Positions 11,423 to 25,689 are shown, counted from the stretch's first letter. The stretch is 64,000 nucleotides of DNA from Salvelinus alpinus (GCF_045679555.1 NC_092120.1:9661805-9725804); one strand, 5' to 3'. The notes: generated from the letters alone by a model not told the origin. Numbers and translations: made by a program.

Positions 11423-13410
11423 GCATAAGCTCTCTTTTAGACAGTGACTAATATGCAACACTTTTGTCTTCCTCAGGCAATGTGAGTCTCAGACATATCT
11501 GAAGAGAGGGTAAACTTGGGACTGCAGCCAGATCATGAAATATTGGTGCTTGGGGAGGCAGATTAAGTGTTAATTAACCCCTCCCAGGGCCAGGCAGGTG
11601 TGGGATGTGGTGCACTGTTGTACAATGCCCTCCCAATATTGCACTCGTCCCGGCCTCCCGGACCCAGGGTATTCCATCTTTAACAGAGGAGCTCAGAAAG
11701 GTTGTTTTTCCTCATTATTTTCTCTCCGTACATGTGTGTAAGAACACTGTGATATGTACTTCAAAACTTTGTTCTCACTTAAAAATATATTTTCAAAATC
11801 ACTTTCTACAATACATTTTGCTACTACAATTATTTAGAGAAACATATGTGTAATACTATGTCATTCGCCATATCGACCCAATTTATTCTATCTATTCACA
11901 TGTGGCCTGTTATGGGAGAAACCCAGTGAATTTATTCTATACAGTTGGTAAGCCTCTGCTTCCAAATGGTCCCACTGTCCGCACCTGACACTGGCTGGCT
12001 AGCTGCCACGTGGGGACCTTTGCCAACTCCACTAAGTCATTCTCTTCCCTCTGTCCTTGTGACTTCACTCTGAAAGTTCCCACATATTGGGATAGGAAGC
12101 AGTATTGCACAAACTCTGTATGGCCAACAAGACCTAGGATGACAAATGCCTATCAAATTGCATCTATTCACACCTGAGAGAGAGTTAGTCAGGATAGAGC
12201 AAAGAGATGAATGATCAGATTGGAATCCAGCCACAGTAGTCAGGGGTCAATAGCAGGACATCTCCAGCTTAATAGAATAATGCTTAAAATACTCCATTCT
12301 AAATGGAATCCAAATTCATTTTCAAGTCTGTCCTAAGCAGGGAACTTGTTTTGTTGTTATTACACAAGTAGAATGGGAAGAGGTTTTATTTCACTTATGT
12401 GGTAACAAAATGCTCAACTCCATTACAAAGCAAGTTACAATGTAACATGTTAAAATACAGTGTTATCATTGAGTTATTACAGTGTTACTACACTGGCATA
12501 AGAATAACGTAATTAGGCAATGTGACACATAATATATGATATTAAATATAGCAAGTTCTGTACCATGTATATGGATTTCTATGACTGGCTATTATGGTGG
12601 AGCAGAGAAGCAGACAGTGGAGACAGGCAGTTCAGTCAGTTGAGCCCTGGGGTCTGTCTGCTCCTGGGAGGTATGATGACAACCACAGCACTCAGCGATT
12701 AGATACAGTTAGCACCAGTGTCACCACATACTTCACTGCCTGGATGACCTCGGAACAGCAGTGCACATTCACAGTTGCTCTTGATTTCTTTGACAGTTTT
12801 TTATTCTAAGTATCGTTCATTAGCATTCTTGTTGTGTACAGAATCACAAAGGTCAAATAAACATATTTTTAAGAAATTCAATTGTTTATTATTTTTTGTG
12901 GACAAAGACTGTGTTGCTCTTTGTTTATGCTTCATAAAATATAATCAATTTATTCATATAATAGCTGTAAATACACAAACACAAAGCAACAACAGCACTC
13001 ATACCTAACGCAACAGTCAAACTCAACGGTTAACCGCTGTCATTCACACAACCACCGTTCATACAGTGAAATTGAAGGCAAGGACAGCAACTCAAACCCA
13101 GAAGTAACACAGTCCTACATACATTAATTATCATGTATACTTTCTTCCAAAGTCTAGTACCTTTTTGCTTTTCCAGTCTGGTATAACAACAATGTTGTAA
13201 ATTGGTTCTTCTTCCTCCTTTACCACAACTCTGAAACCCCTCCCCTTTCACTCATGGGCAGACACAGTCACACTCATTTTAACAGCAGTTGAAATTCTGT
13301 ACTGAGAGGCAGTAAGAGTGTGTGTGTGTGTGTGAGTGTGTGTGTAGAGAGACAGTGCTGGAGAGGTTACTCATCTATATGCCTCAGCACTCACACATCC
13401 TCGAATCATC
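11423..13410. other. Region downstream of THBS3
   Basis: Lies 3' of the THBS3 stop codon on the minus strand and should include its 3' UTR. Minus-strand AATAAA motifs (TTTATT on plus) occur at about 12884 and 12949 and are candidates for the poly(A) signal, unproven. A short GT run lies at 13320-13345. Nothing else recognised. Confidence 0.4.
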
Positions 13411-16400
13411 TCACACCTTGATGTGCAGCAGGACCTGTTTGCGATATGGGTTGAAGTCGTCTGGAACAGTGTCTAATAAACAACAGATACATGAAGCAGA
13501 ACATACAAGTAAATTAGTTCACTAGCATTATGTTGTTCAATACAAGTATCGTTAGTGGTTAGTAGCAATGTGAAGAACGGAGTCTTACCGTTGCAGCGGT
13601 AGCGCAGGTTGGACCAGATGATGTTCTCTTGGGAGAAACAGAAGACCCCCAGTCGTCCGCCTCTCATGGTAGTGTCAATCACCACGCCAGAGTCGGCCAC
13701 AATCTCCGTCCCCTCATATAACTTCACCCTGCCACAGAGCACGGGACAATGCACAAATCAGGGGACTTTTAAATTCCCTTGTCATTTCTAGTCATGTTCC
13801 CTTTGGTAATAATCAAAATGAAAGTCATCCTATAACTTCACACTGTCCTTATTTATACCACTGTCACATACCCATAACGTGATTGTTGTGGGTAGCTGTA
13901 GTAGTTGGCATATGGTCATATAAGAGATTAGTCAAATGAAGTGCCACCAAACTAAAACCCAGTGGCAAGTAACCACAAAACTCAAAATGGGTTATTTGGA
14001 TGAACAGAGACAGAGAGAGCAGGCCCAACCCCTGTCCCAGTCGTTGCCTGAGTGAGTGCAGTGCATCGCTGCGGTGCTCCATTGACTCCTCTGCACAGCA
14101 TACAAAGCAGGTGTCTTTCTGTTTGGGTCTGAATAGGGCCTCCCTGCCTCTAAAAAACAAGTCTCTCTCTCACTCCACTCTCCCCTCACTGCACCCCACT
14201 GGAGAGACCCCCCCTCCCTACACAACCTCCTCAAACTCCACCCCCCAACTCTCCTTTTCTCTGGCAACTTTTTTCCGAATGGGCAGTGGCGTGTATTCAT
14301 GAATGCCAAGGGAAGCTAGGCTTCCCCCAAAAAATGGACCAAGAAAAAAACATACAAAATAATGTATCTTTTGCCTCTCTGTGCTTCATACATTTCCTTC
14401 AATTCGCAACAGGCTGAATGTATCTCATCTGATCTAACGTAACAGCGCCCCTCTGTCTCAGTATGTATAGCGTATCTATCTGACGCTGTCTGGTCAGAAA
14501 GAGTATGAAATTGTTGCTGCCTGTAGCATTGAATGCAAGGGAAGCTAGCGAGCATTTGGTCTCCATTGATTAGAAATAAAAAATAATAATAGCCAATCAG
14601 TGTTGAGCTAAACTGAGTGAGCTCAGCTCTGAATGGTCCTGGAGCACCAAAAAAAAGTGTCAAGGGAAGCCAGTTTAGATTTGGCTTCAGACTAATCACA
14701 TCACAAGCCAAACATCATTATTGGCAGAAAAAAATGTGAATTGTTGCATCTCATTGTGTTGTTGTCTTCCGGGGGCTAGCTTGCTAAAATCGTCCCTTTC
14801 CTAAAATTAGCAATGGATGGAGATAGGGATTTGGACTTGTAGTTTTACTTAATTCTCCATGCTGGCCAATGATTATAACGGCGATTCTGATCTAACCATA
14901 AATTCATACATTGTGCCCCTGGACGTTAACAAGTAGCTAGATGTAGTATGCTGGCCTGGTGCATCGTTGCCCATGAAAGGTAGTTAGGCTAAATGGCAAG
15001 GAAAACAAAAAGTGTGTATTGTATGACAGAGTCATAGGCCGTTTAGGCAACATGAAAGTGGAGGATGACATTGGCGTTTCTCTACAAGTAGGGTGAGTCA
15101 ACAAGTTTTTTCTACTTGTACGCATGCAAACACACACAAATATACACACACACACAGAAATCAGTTCCATGGACAGCCACATCATATTTAGCTTACGTTG
15201 ATTGGACTAAATCGTTTTTGGTATCTTTTAGTTGTCACTCTATTAGACTAATCAGAGGTGATTTGATGATGTTGAAACGTTGATGTTGAAATGGTGCTGG
15301 AATAGTGGAGGCAGCTCCTGTTTTCTTTATGACTTGCGGTAACTCTCAGTGGTTCTAAATCAATAGTTGTTTAGTGGTCCTAAAATGTCTGAAACATTAC
15401 CTTGCTTGACCATGCTGTAGGTCATGTACCTGTTTGTTTTATGCAATATGTTTTGTGGACTTCACCAGACAGATGTTGCTCTCCGGTTTTGTGATGAAAC
15501 AAATATGTAGTTGAATTTATTCTGCTGCTGTGTCTTCTTATTGTCTTGGCCCTAGGCCTATATATCACGGTGTCAAGGCAGGTTATAGAGCAAATAAAGC
15601 AATTATCACAACATAATATGTATTTTTGTTCTGGCTTGGCTTCCCCGGTGATTTTACCTACACATCGCTACTGATAATGGGCCAGAGATGTGAGGGGTTT
15701 GAGAGATGCTCAAACGCAGGTGTTGGTTCAAATGAATGTGTCTTTTGAAAATGTCTTGCTGATGCTTTGTTGAGCACAATGTGGTATTTATGCCACGCAA
15801 TAAATCTGGTTTATTAAACTATTTGCATAAGCAAAATGTTCCTCGAACATGACGTCTGATTCAAGATATTCTCTTTCACTCTTAGAATTTGACAATCTGC
15901 TTGAGATTTTTCCTTATTCTGCTATGTTACTCTCAGTGCCTCTAGTCAGACTCCCTCACACTTGTTTATCTTTCTGTTTATTTCTGTGACTTTGATACTC
16001 TCCCTGCTCTCTCCCTCTCTCGCTTTTTCCCCCCTTCTCTCTCTCAGACCCCCCACTCTACAGTAGTTTCCTCTGGATCTGCATATGAACAGGCACTCAG
16101 AAAATTCTTGCCAAGGATTTGGTTGACATGGCAACAGGGACAATAGAGGGCCAGGGGGCCGGTCTCTCTGTAAAAGTCACAAAGAGGTTTAGGAGGGAAA
16201 AAATATGGAGTATAAATTGGTGAATAGCCACCAAGTCCACCAAACTGCCACCAGCCATCTTTCTTTTCCTTTTTTAATCATCCAAGCCAAGCCAAGGCAG
16301 TGTAAACTCCCTCTAGTGGTCAACAGTGGTCACACACAGCTGTGTACCACAACTGTGTCCTGTCCAGTGAGGATGAACTCAGCTTCAAGTGCAAACCCAT

Positions 16401-19400
16401 CGAACCCATCTGCCCCCGAGTAAGTGAAAAACTATGGAATTCTGATACATAGTTAAGCAGGTACTAAATGACTTTGACAATAAAACAGTTACTGAACATC
16501 GGCTACAAATAGAAAGTAGTAGATTAAAATAAAATTAAAATAATAAAGAACTAAGAGAGAATGAGGGGTGTGGCCTACCTGATGTATCCCACCTGGGGCC
16601 TGTGGCTGAGCTGCCAGCGGTAAGATGTCTTGTCTCTCCAGCCAACGTTCCGTGGGTCCGACCACAGCAGCTTCACCTCCTCGTTGGTGTCCCCTGTGTG
16701 CCACAGGGCGTTACGCAGGTACTCACCAGGCCCTGTACGGGACTTCACTGCCTGTAGGGGAACAAGACAGAGAGAGAGAGAGTTTGTTGTATATTCTGAA
16801 CCCTGTAGTAGATTATTTTATATTTGACTGGATAACTATCAAAGGTTTTTACAATGCCACCACAACATGCTTTGTTGTACTTATATCCAACAGCAGAGTC
16901 TGTCTGAAGGTGATTCTCAGGAAGTGTTCCGATTCAGCCAAGGTTCTTATCAGTAGCACCACCTATAGGCTGCTGTGTTTGTGTCCCATCACTCACTTTG
17001 AGCTGCAGGCCAGGTTGGGCCACGGCCCTGAAGGGTGTCGACTGCCAGTAGGTCTGCTCTGTCTGTTTCCACATCACCACGTAGAAGGAAGAGGAGTCCT
17101 GGTAGCCGAAGATGAAGCCTGCATAGTCGTCGTCCGTCACCGTGTTGATGTGGAAGGTGCCCTCAAAGTCCACCCCGTTGAACGCTGTGTAGCCTGGGGG
17201 AGGTTATTACGTTGAGTCAGGTCAATTCAGTTCATTGGAATTTAAAAATGTATATATTTTTTTCCAGCACCTTTTCAATAGACTGCTATAATGAAATCAC
17301 TGTGTAGGCCTAAATAGGAGCAATTATATTTAGAGTACATACATCACAGGACTAGGACAAGAAGTAACAAACAACATAACCCATAACATCAACTTACCCA
17401 CAGCTAAACCAGGATCACTGTTCATGGTCTGAACTATTTCCATGCCCTGCAATAAAAGAGGACTCGCTAAAATCAGAATCTGTATCCACAATGAATCACA
17501 CACCTAATTTTTGAGTATTCCATAAGAACTTGACAAATATGCACAATGCAATATACCAGGCTTTAGACTGTAGTCAATGCACTAACATAGGCCAATTTAT
17601 AATAACCATAATGGTGCTCCTTGTAAACTGATTTCAGAGTAGGAGGATAACCTTAAAGGGATATTTCAGCCTACGATCAAAGTTGTTCATGTGTTGAGCC
17701 AAAGAGGTCAAGGGTCACCTGATTGAGCACCACCCAATTGGGATCGATCTGGGCATCACCCTCTGGATCCAGAATGACTGTCTGATAGGCTCTGAAGTCT
17801 GTCAGTGTGACCTCTGAACTCTCAGGGCACACATCAATCAGATCCCAGACTGAATCGTTGTCAAAGTCGTTCTCACACACATCGCCCACCCCGTTACCTG
17901 GGAGAGGAGAGGGAGATGGCCATATTAAGACAGAGGGGCACTTTTGAAGCATTTAGCAATGCAGAAGTTTTAAAAAAGCTACAACTTGAACAGTGAACCT
18001 ATCCCTTTAACGGTTGGTTACTGTTAAAGGGATAGTTCACTGTTCAAGTTTTAATAATGGTTGGTTACTGTTAGAATCTTTCTGGTTGGGATTGGTGATA
18101 AGTCTGCAGTTGTCTTGTACGTCTGGGAATCCGTCATTGTCATCGTCATCGTCACAGTCATCCCCAATGCCATCGTTGTCCGAGTCCAGCTGGGAGCTGT
18201 TGGGATGGTCAGGGCAGTTGTCCCTGGAATCCTGGTGACCGTCCCCATCCCTAGAACACACATAGACACATTGTAATTCAGTTCAACTCAAAGGATGGGA
18301 TTTCATTCAAGACGTGCTCTAGCGCAGTGCACTAGACAACCAACAATGCGCCTTAGGCATTTTAAACAACGTTCATGGAGATCACATTCATGGTAAATGC
18401 TGCGTATGTCGGCTCAATCGTACATTACCTTTAAAAATCAGGTATAGTGTGCCTTGCATTGAATCCTGGCCCAAGTCATGTTATGTTCACTAATTTTGTT
18501 TGTACTGAAATAGTTAGCGTTTTTTTGATCACCTAGAAAACCACCATCCGGAAGGTCTAACAACTGCAGCACAAAAACAAGCCCCAGCAGGTGTGTGTGT
18601 CTACTTGTAAATCCCAACAGGTGTAAAGTGACTGTGTGTTTTTGTGAATATGAGCGCAGCAGGTGTATGTATGTGTGTGTTAGCCACAGCAGGTGTAGCG
18701 CTGTGTGACACCTGTAGCAGTGTGAGTGCAATGTGTATGTGTTTGTGTGTAGGCGGGCGGGCGTGCGTGCATGTTGAAGTCAGAGACTCACGTGTCCTGG
18801 TCAGTGTCACACACATCCCCCACCAGGTCATTGTCAATGTCCGTCTAGGGGGAGGGTCAGAATAAACCAAAGACAAGACAAATGAGCAGCCTAAACCCTG
18901 TTTCAGCCAAGAGTGGCTGAATATCTTCTGTAGATCCACATTTTGGGAGTTGGGGGTGTGTGAAGGTTATTTTACCTGCATGGGGTTGCTGATCTCAGGG
19001 CAGCTGTCGCAGGCGTCTCCTACCCCGTCTCCATCCCTGTCTGTCTGCATGGGGTTGGGGACTCTGGGGCAGTTGTCTAGCACGTTGGGGATACCTGAAC
19101 ACCAGGGTAAGACAGGGGGGCGACATGAGGGCCATCACCTAGTTGCAATGAGTGTAATGCCAACTTCAACTGCGACCCACAAAGTTGTCTCCCAGACATC
19201 TTGCCGTTTATGTGTGAGTGAGTGTGTGACTGAAAGTGTGAGTGTGTGCGCACGCGCCTGTGTGAATACACACCATCTCCATCTATGTCATTGTCACAGG
19301 CGTCTCCTTGCCCGTTGCTGTCCGTATCCCTCTGGTCAATGTTAGGGACATTGGGACAGTTGTCACAGGCATCACCGAAAGAGTCTGTGTCTGAGTTCTG

Positions 19401-20075
19401 CTGATCTTTGTTGGGTTCTAGTCGACAGTTATCCTGCAAAATATAACAGTTATGGTCATGAGAAAACATTTGAAACAATGACTTACAATCATACACATAC
19501 ACCCAGATACAATTATCACAGAGGGTCTGAGATGGAAACACACACCTCCACATTCTTGATGCCGTCCCCATCTGCGTCCTCGTCACACTGGTCTCCGATG
19601 CCATCGTTGTCTGCATCCTCCTGGCCTGAGTTGGGTGTGTAAACACAGTTGTCCTGTTTACAGTGCTTGTCATTGTCCATACAGGGCAGAGAGCGGTCTG
19701 GGTATCCATCAATGTCTGTATCTGTGCCACAAGTGTTCCCGTTACCGGCCCAGCCAATGTTGCACTGGAGAATGGAAGAAAGGAGAGCATTTTCAACCAA
19801 ACCTAAAGTACATCTATAAAGTAGTATACCGAGGCTGGCAGTATAGGGTAGTGTGGCTCCTCTGTTCCTGTCCAGGAGGGCAAAGGTAGTAAAAGACCAC
19901 TGTTGCTTACCGCACAGGACACCTCTCCGTTCCGCTCTATGATGCAGTGGGCATTGGCATCACAGGGGTTAAAGCTGAGTGTGGCACAGGACCTACGGGG
20001 CACGCAGCCCACTGTCTGGTTCCCCAGGTAACCCACCTTACAGCCACCACACCTGAACGAGCCCTGGGAGAGATG

Positions 20076-20115
<40 letters not shown>

Positions 20116-23100
20116 GACGAGGGAGAGAGAGAAGGAGAGGTTGGGGGTGAGAGAGGAGCAAGGGAGAGAGAACAGCTTTACTACAGAGCGGCTCTACAGT
20201 ACTCTCACATGATCACAAGAGAGCGATGTCTCGTTTGTGAAGATTTGACGCTGTACATACATTGTAATAAACACATTTGAAAAGGGTTTCTACTTACGAT
20301 GGTGTTGGTACACATGGAGTGGGGCACACAGGCGTTGGCAACTTCAATACACTCATCGATGTCTGCACACTCCTGTAGACAAAACCACAGCAAGGTGTGT
20401 GAGGAAGAAATAGGACAATAGGGAATTATGGATTATGACAGTAAGGAAAAAAGTGATAGTGTGTGTGTTTGTGTGTGTACCTGCTTGTGGTGGTTGGCGT
20501 ACTCCAGTCCGACCCCAAAGAGGGGTGGGCCCCAGAGACCAGGGGGGCAGAGTTCACAGCTGAAACCCTTCACTGTGTTTATACACGCACCTGGAGAGTA
20601 GCAGGGCTGGGCTATGGAACACTGAGACAAGTTAGAGAGACAGAGAATAGAAATAGAGAGAGAACAGAGAGAGTGGGGGAGTCGAGAGAGAAATAGACAG
20701 AGATAAGTGGTACAGTAGGGGCTCTTTGAAATAAGAGCCGTGCTGAGTACTTGAAATGACTCTGTCTATTTTGACAACAGCTCAGCTGTCACCCTAAAAG
20801 CCTTGTCAATTCACATTTCATTCAACTGTGAGCTTGAGGCAGTGTAAAAAACACCATTTAAAACCCAGCCAGGCTAATTTCCATTTCCTGTCTGTTATTG
20901 TGTCATACCTCGTCAATGTCTTGGCAGTGGGTTCCGTTGCCCGTCAAGCCCTCCGGGCAGGGACCACAGCGGTACCCTGGGTAGTCAAAGGTCTCCATGC
21001 AGGACAGGCCCTTAAAACAGGGGTTGGGGGAGCAGCGGGAACGAGGGTCGTGGAAGCCTGGAGGTCAACACACCGTTGGTTTAGGTTTTGTATTTAAGAG
21101 CAAGACAAGAACAGGGAACATGAGATGGGTCAAATTTTTCAGTACACATAGTTTTTTTCCCATGGCTGTTCACTCACCACACACTTGGCACTCCAGAATG
21201 GTGTTCCTAATCAGGGACATCTCCTTCACCTGGAGACATCAATGAAAATGCACAATCACATACAGTATGCAGACACACATACATGCTGCATGCATACACT
21301 TGTAGAAACACACACACACACACACACAACCCACCTGCTCTCTGATGTCCTCTCGCAGCTCTCCTAGGATCTGGTTAAAGATGATCAGCTGACCAATCAG
21401 AGCCTTTGTGTGGTCTCCTGACATACAATACCCACAGAATGCCCAATCATTGTCAAGTAAAGCCAACACACATTGCCATAAGACATTGATTTCACTGCAT
21501 ACTTGAAAAGAGACATTTGGATACACTCACCTAGAATGGAGTTCACTTCTGCAGTCGCACCGACTGTAAGAAGAGGAAAATGACTTTTGGTTGAAACATG
21601 TTCCGGATACACAGCTGATTAACCATTTTCATAACAATAATTTTCATCTTGGAAAGTCATATAGTGATTTTGGACACACCTGTGCTGTAGACTGATGAAT
21701 CCCCCTGGAATGGACAGTCTGTCAGGGTACCTGCTTTGGCCACACTGCCCCCTAGCGCCATTTTGAGGGACTCCACAGCACCCTGTAATGGGAGAAGCTT
21801 GGATCACACCATGCTGTGGTTGAAGCTGCTATGATATGATATGATTAGATATGACAGCTGTTGCTATGGTTAAAGGTAGTCAAAGAGGACCACCTCTCAA
21901 TTAAAAGTTGCCTCCACTCCTCGTCTGCTCCACTTCATCTACACTGATGTGAAAGACCTTGACAGGTGAAAGCTAATTTCCAGTAGGCATCCACCATATT
22001 GCTTCACCCTGTGTTTTAAATAAGTGCAGATTGAGGATAGGAGACGAGGAGAGCAAGCCACGTTGGGCTATTGAGATGAAGCCCTGGCCCCTAGCTAAAG
22101 GGGCATGGGATTTACTTGGGACTTAGTGTCAGACTCAGTGCTCCTTGTCACCTGTAGCCTTGCGTAGGCCTTGAAGCCATTACGAATCTCCACCTTCTCC
22201 GCGGGGAGAGGGACCAATGGAGGGAGGCCCTGGCTGGAGTCAGCCAATCGACAATTGACGTAGAGCTCCAGGTGTAGGTTGTCTCTGCGCAGGCCTCCGA
22301 TCCGGAGAATAATGGAGTGTGTGCGACCATCAGCCAGGTTTGTGCTCTGGAGGTTCACTGTGTGAATTCTGCCATCCTCCCTCACGTAACGCACCAAAGC
22401 TACGAGAGAGGGTAATACGAGAGAGGGTAATACGAGAGAGGGTAAGACGAGAGAGGGTAATACGAGAGAGGGTAACAGGGAGAGAAAAACAAAAATTGAG
22501 GGATTTACTGAACAAGGAAAGGTAACTAATAACAGCAAAAGAAGAACACGGAGAGAAAATTCAAACGGATACAAAAAAGGGGGATTGATGGACAGATTGA
22601 TATTCATGTGAACACTTTTAAATACTAAAGGTGGTTTGAGACTGAGTTAGTTGAATGCTCCGTCACAGAGAAACTGGGAAATTGTTAATTATGTTTTAGT
22701 CAGTGGTGAGAGTGACAGTATCTAAGTACCTTTGTTGATCTTTCCCATGATGGCCAGCTCCAGATACTTCTTGTTCTCCTCTTTGCTGTAGATGCCCAGC
22801 AGCACCCCTCCCATCTTGGGAGGCAGGCGGAATGTGGACACGATGTAGATGTCACTGAGCACACTCATGGCACCTGTCACCTTCTCCACCGCAGACACAC
22901 TGGTCTTGGAGTCCAGGGTTAGCATGTCAATGACTGGAGAGGGGGTGGGGAGAGAGCGATAATGAAGGAGAGAATGACAGAGATTGATAATGAAGAAGAG
23001 AGAGGGTATCTATCTACCATTTTCCCTGATCAAAGGCTCTCATCCAGTCCCATGATGACGCTTCACCTTTGACCCTTGCCCAGGTATATGAGGACAACTG

Positions 23101-24455
23101 TTGAGTGACTAGTTGACATCTCTGAAGCAACATCCAAATTACAAAAGCAAATCTGACTCTTATTAGAACCACATCCCTTATGAAGACTTCTTAAGAAACA
23201 AGTTTTACAAGTTATTTTATTTCACAAAAAAATAGTCCCAATCTACAGTTTACATGTCCATTTAATAGGCAGATAGTACAGTGTTATAACATTGTAGGTT
23301 CAAATACATAGCACATATCAACTATTTTCTTACACGTATTTTTCAATTTACTTTCTCTTCCTATGACTTTGAATTTCCCTCTGTCTTTGTTGTCTTTCCT
23401 AGATTGTGCACCAATACAGAATTAATTTACTTCCATCAATTTTAGCAGTGGCATTCCTGAACATTATCACAGAGAACTTCATAGTGCCAAAAGTCAAAGC
23501 CCATGCTGACACATTGCTGGACATTAAAACCCAGGGGAAAACAAAAGAGAGAGGAATAAAAGGAGCAGGACTCCTGGCTGCTTTCTGGCTCTTAGTAAGA
23601 AGGCTTTCCCCTTCCTCCTTTTCTCTCTGCCTCCCTCTCTCTGCTATTATTTCTGACACATCCTCACCCGTTCACACACTGGTTTGGACAATGGGGTTTG
23701 GCAATGGTCAGGATTTCTGCCACAAGCAGGCTGTGAGCACTCAAGGGGGAAAGAGGGGAATAAGGGGAAAGTCAGCCAAGGACGTCATAAAATAGTTGGC
23801 TTAGCACTTTCTCTGTTCCTGTCTATGTCAGAAAGAATACAAGTGGAGGAGACATGATCAGTTATGACATGTGGAAGGAAAAAACTGGTCATCTCAAAAA
23901 GAAAAGAGAAATAGAAATAATATGACATATTATTTGTGTAAGAAATGGAAAATAAATAACATAATTAACCAGCAGTGAAACAACCCCAACATAACCAAGA
24001 TGAATGAGACAACAGATGATAGAAAGTAGCCTATAGAGATAAAACAGCACATTTCAAGCCATAAAGGTGAGAGACAAACGTTGCGCCCTGTGTGTGGTGT
24101 GTTTTACGCACGAGTTAGAAATGGTTACAGGGCATTTCATTTTAAATATTATTACAGTTGTAACTAATATTTTCAGGATTATAATAACCATATCGAGTTT
24201 ATGTGTCTATGGCAGAACAAAGTGAAGTCCAGACCAAAAATGCGAGCTTGTTTGAAATAACTGTCTGCATTCATTCATTTCGAAACACACTTCCCCTTAA
24301 TTGAATTAGATGATTCACAAAATGCGCACTACTATGAGTTAGTTAGTATTATTTATTTTACCTTGCATATCTTGCTGATCCATTGGCTCACATGTTGCAA
24401 CGAATAGAAATGTGGATAGAGCCAGAAAAGTTTGCACATCGCGCCTCGCACCCAT
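13411..24455 (-). CDS. thbs3: Thrombospondin-3, complete, 22 coding exons
   Basis: Secreted pentameric calcium-binding matrix glycoprotein of thrombospondin subgroup B. Coding exons (minus): 24362-24455, 22730-22933, 22152-22399, 21680-21782, 21531-21563, 21335-21417, 21178-21229, 20909-21057, 20481-20621, 20298-20372, 19911-20063, 19546-19764, 19274-19433, 18976-19094, 18792-18844, 18069-18250, 17719-17897, 17398-17446, 16997-17193, 16579-16751, 13589-13728, 13411-13472. The sum is 2868 nt, 955 aa, all phases consistent, GT-AG throughout. In order: signal peptide (about 1-25), laminin-G-like N-terminal domain (to about 190), coiled coil (about 217-262) ending ECQVC with the pentamer-linking cysteines, EGF-like modules (about 265-460), type III DxDxDG calcium repeats (about 465-715), and the lectin-like C-terminal domain with [18 protein letters not shown]. 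Absence of the procollagen and type I domains and close identity to THBS3 exclude THBS1/2; THBS4 or COMP are less likely. No lesion seen. Confidence 0.95.
14284..15673. mobile_element. hAT-like non-autonomous element in a THBS3 intron
   Basis: Ends CAGTGGCG and CGCTACTG are near-perfect inverted repeats, flanked by related 8-mers CGAATGGG and ATAATGGG, which fits the 8-bp target duplication of hAT elements. The interior (AAGGGAAGCTAGGCTTCCCC and so on) belongs to a repeat I recognise as widespread in salmonids. It accounts for about half of the large intron between exons 20 and 21. No transposase. Confidence 0.7.
17983..18050. repeat. Hairpin-forming insert beside a THBS3 splice donor
   Basis: Arms 17983-18011 and 18023-18050 are inverted repeats with a single extra base on the left, and an 11-bp loop. 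The 15-mer GGTTGGTTACTGTTA occurs at 18012-18026 and again at 18059-18073. The second copy spans the exon 16 splice donor, so the first is a copy of that donor 47 nt into the intron. Confidence 0.85.
20079..20112. repeat. (GA)n run in a THBS3 intron
   Basis: Simple GA repeat, between exons 10 and 11 just outside the exon 11 acceptor. No function inferred. Confidence 0.85.
22401..22475. repeat. 15-bp tandem repeat beside THBS3 exon 3
   Basis: About five near-identical copies of a unit close to GAGAGAGGGTAATAC begin immediately upstream (minus sense) of the exon 3 acceptor, so on the transcript the array forms part of the polypyrimidine tract. The position is notable, but the acceptor itself is intact. 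Confidence 0.8.
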
Positions 24456-24740
24456 GTCCCAATAAACGGTGTGTGAAAGTTGACAAGAAAGTCAACAGGA
24501 GTAAATAACTATCCACCGAGAGTCCAGTTTGATGTTGATGAATGGAGCTTAATTTCAAAGTGAACAAAAATAAGTCTGCAGGGTGAGTTGACCGCAGAAT
24601 GTAGGTTTAACAGCAGTTACAAATGTCGACTGGCTTCTTACGGGCGCGCTCCAGCCAAGTACCTCATCCGCGCAGAGTGGATGTGACAGTGAGCGAGGGA
24701 GTTCATTCGCCTGCTATGAACTGAGGCGTGCGGTGTTTCC
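24456..24740 (-). promoter_or_regulatory. THBS3 5' UTR and proximal promoter region
   Basis: Sequence directly upstream of the THBS3 start codon. It contains a CpG-richer stretch (about 24640-24735, with GCGCGC and CGCGC motifs) and no convincing TATA box. The exact transcription start cannot be set from sequence. No other gene diverges from this point, in contrast to mammals where MTX1 does. Confidence 0.45.
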
Positions 24741-24843
24741 AACTTTCTCAATTCTCATGTTATACAGACATAATATAGGCTGTGCCGGTAGTCTATATAG
24801 TAATTAATCTGATATAAAGTTATTTCCTTCGTTTAAGGTATAG

Positions 24844-25018
24844 CAGGGGTATTCAACTCTTACCCTATGATGTCCGGAGCCTGCTGGTTTTCTGTTCTAG
24901 CTGATAATTAATTGCACCCACCTGGTGTCCCAGGTCTATATATGCCCCTGATTAGAAGGGAACAATGAACGAACGCAGGTAGAACTGGCTTCGAGGTCCA
25001 GAGTTGAGTTTGAGGGGC
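24844..25018. mobile_element. hAT-like MITE
   Basis: A 175-bp element of a type I recognise from salmonid genomes, beginning near CAGGGGTATTCAACTC and ending in GAGTTGAGTTTGAGGGG; the ends are imperfect inverted repeats. It lies about 390 bp upstream of THBS3. No coding capacity. Confidence 0.6.
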
Positions 25019-25689
25019 ATATGGCCTTAAGTAAGCGATGTACTTCAAACATATCAGACCAGGGCATTAAGATAAAAAAGGGGAAGGAACGAAGAACAAA
25101 ACAGAAAAACAAACAAGATGTCATAAAATGGTTCACATGTGTTTCCATGATTGTAGGCTAAGTTCTACTAAGCTAACATCTGGAATTGTTTTAAGATGGT
25201 CATACCATAGATCATTTAGCTATTTGATTTTACATTTTAGGACCCTTTAGGTGGCCTATCAAAATAATAAATATTTTTGGGTTGTTGATAAAATAAAAAT
25301 ACTATAGGCCATAGAAAAGCATTGAATAACACATTCATAAATGGCAAATAGATAGTCAATAAATAAATAATAAGGAATAAGGTTTTGAAGTGTCTGTCCT
25401 ATATCTAGGAGATAGAAGAAAGCTCATGAAATATGTTTGTTTTTTTGGACACTCCTTAAACTTTTTGGCACAAAACTACCTCCATACATTTGTATGGGAT
25501 ACTATGAAACAAGGGGTTGTAGGGCAAAACCGAGAACACCATCCTGTTCATGAGAGTCTCATCTTTCCATAGAGGTTTTATATTCATTTGTATGCCAAAT
25601 CTAAAGTTCAATGTGTTTCCATCACATTTTCAACTCCACCAATAGTCTGTCACAAAAACCTTTGCATTAAACAGCAAATGTGTATAGCC

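Noticed and set aside
18601-18939. 112-codon minus-strand frame near THBS3 exon 15
   Set aside because: Mostly intronic GT/CA-rich sequence; it overlaps the real exon in another frame.
22330-22607. Leu/Ser-rich open frames over THBS3 exon 3 and its tandem repeat
   Set aside because: One is simply exon 3 read through the 15-bp intronic repeat; the others are out-of-frame shadows.
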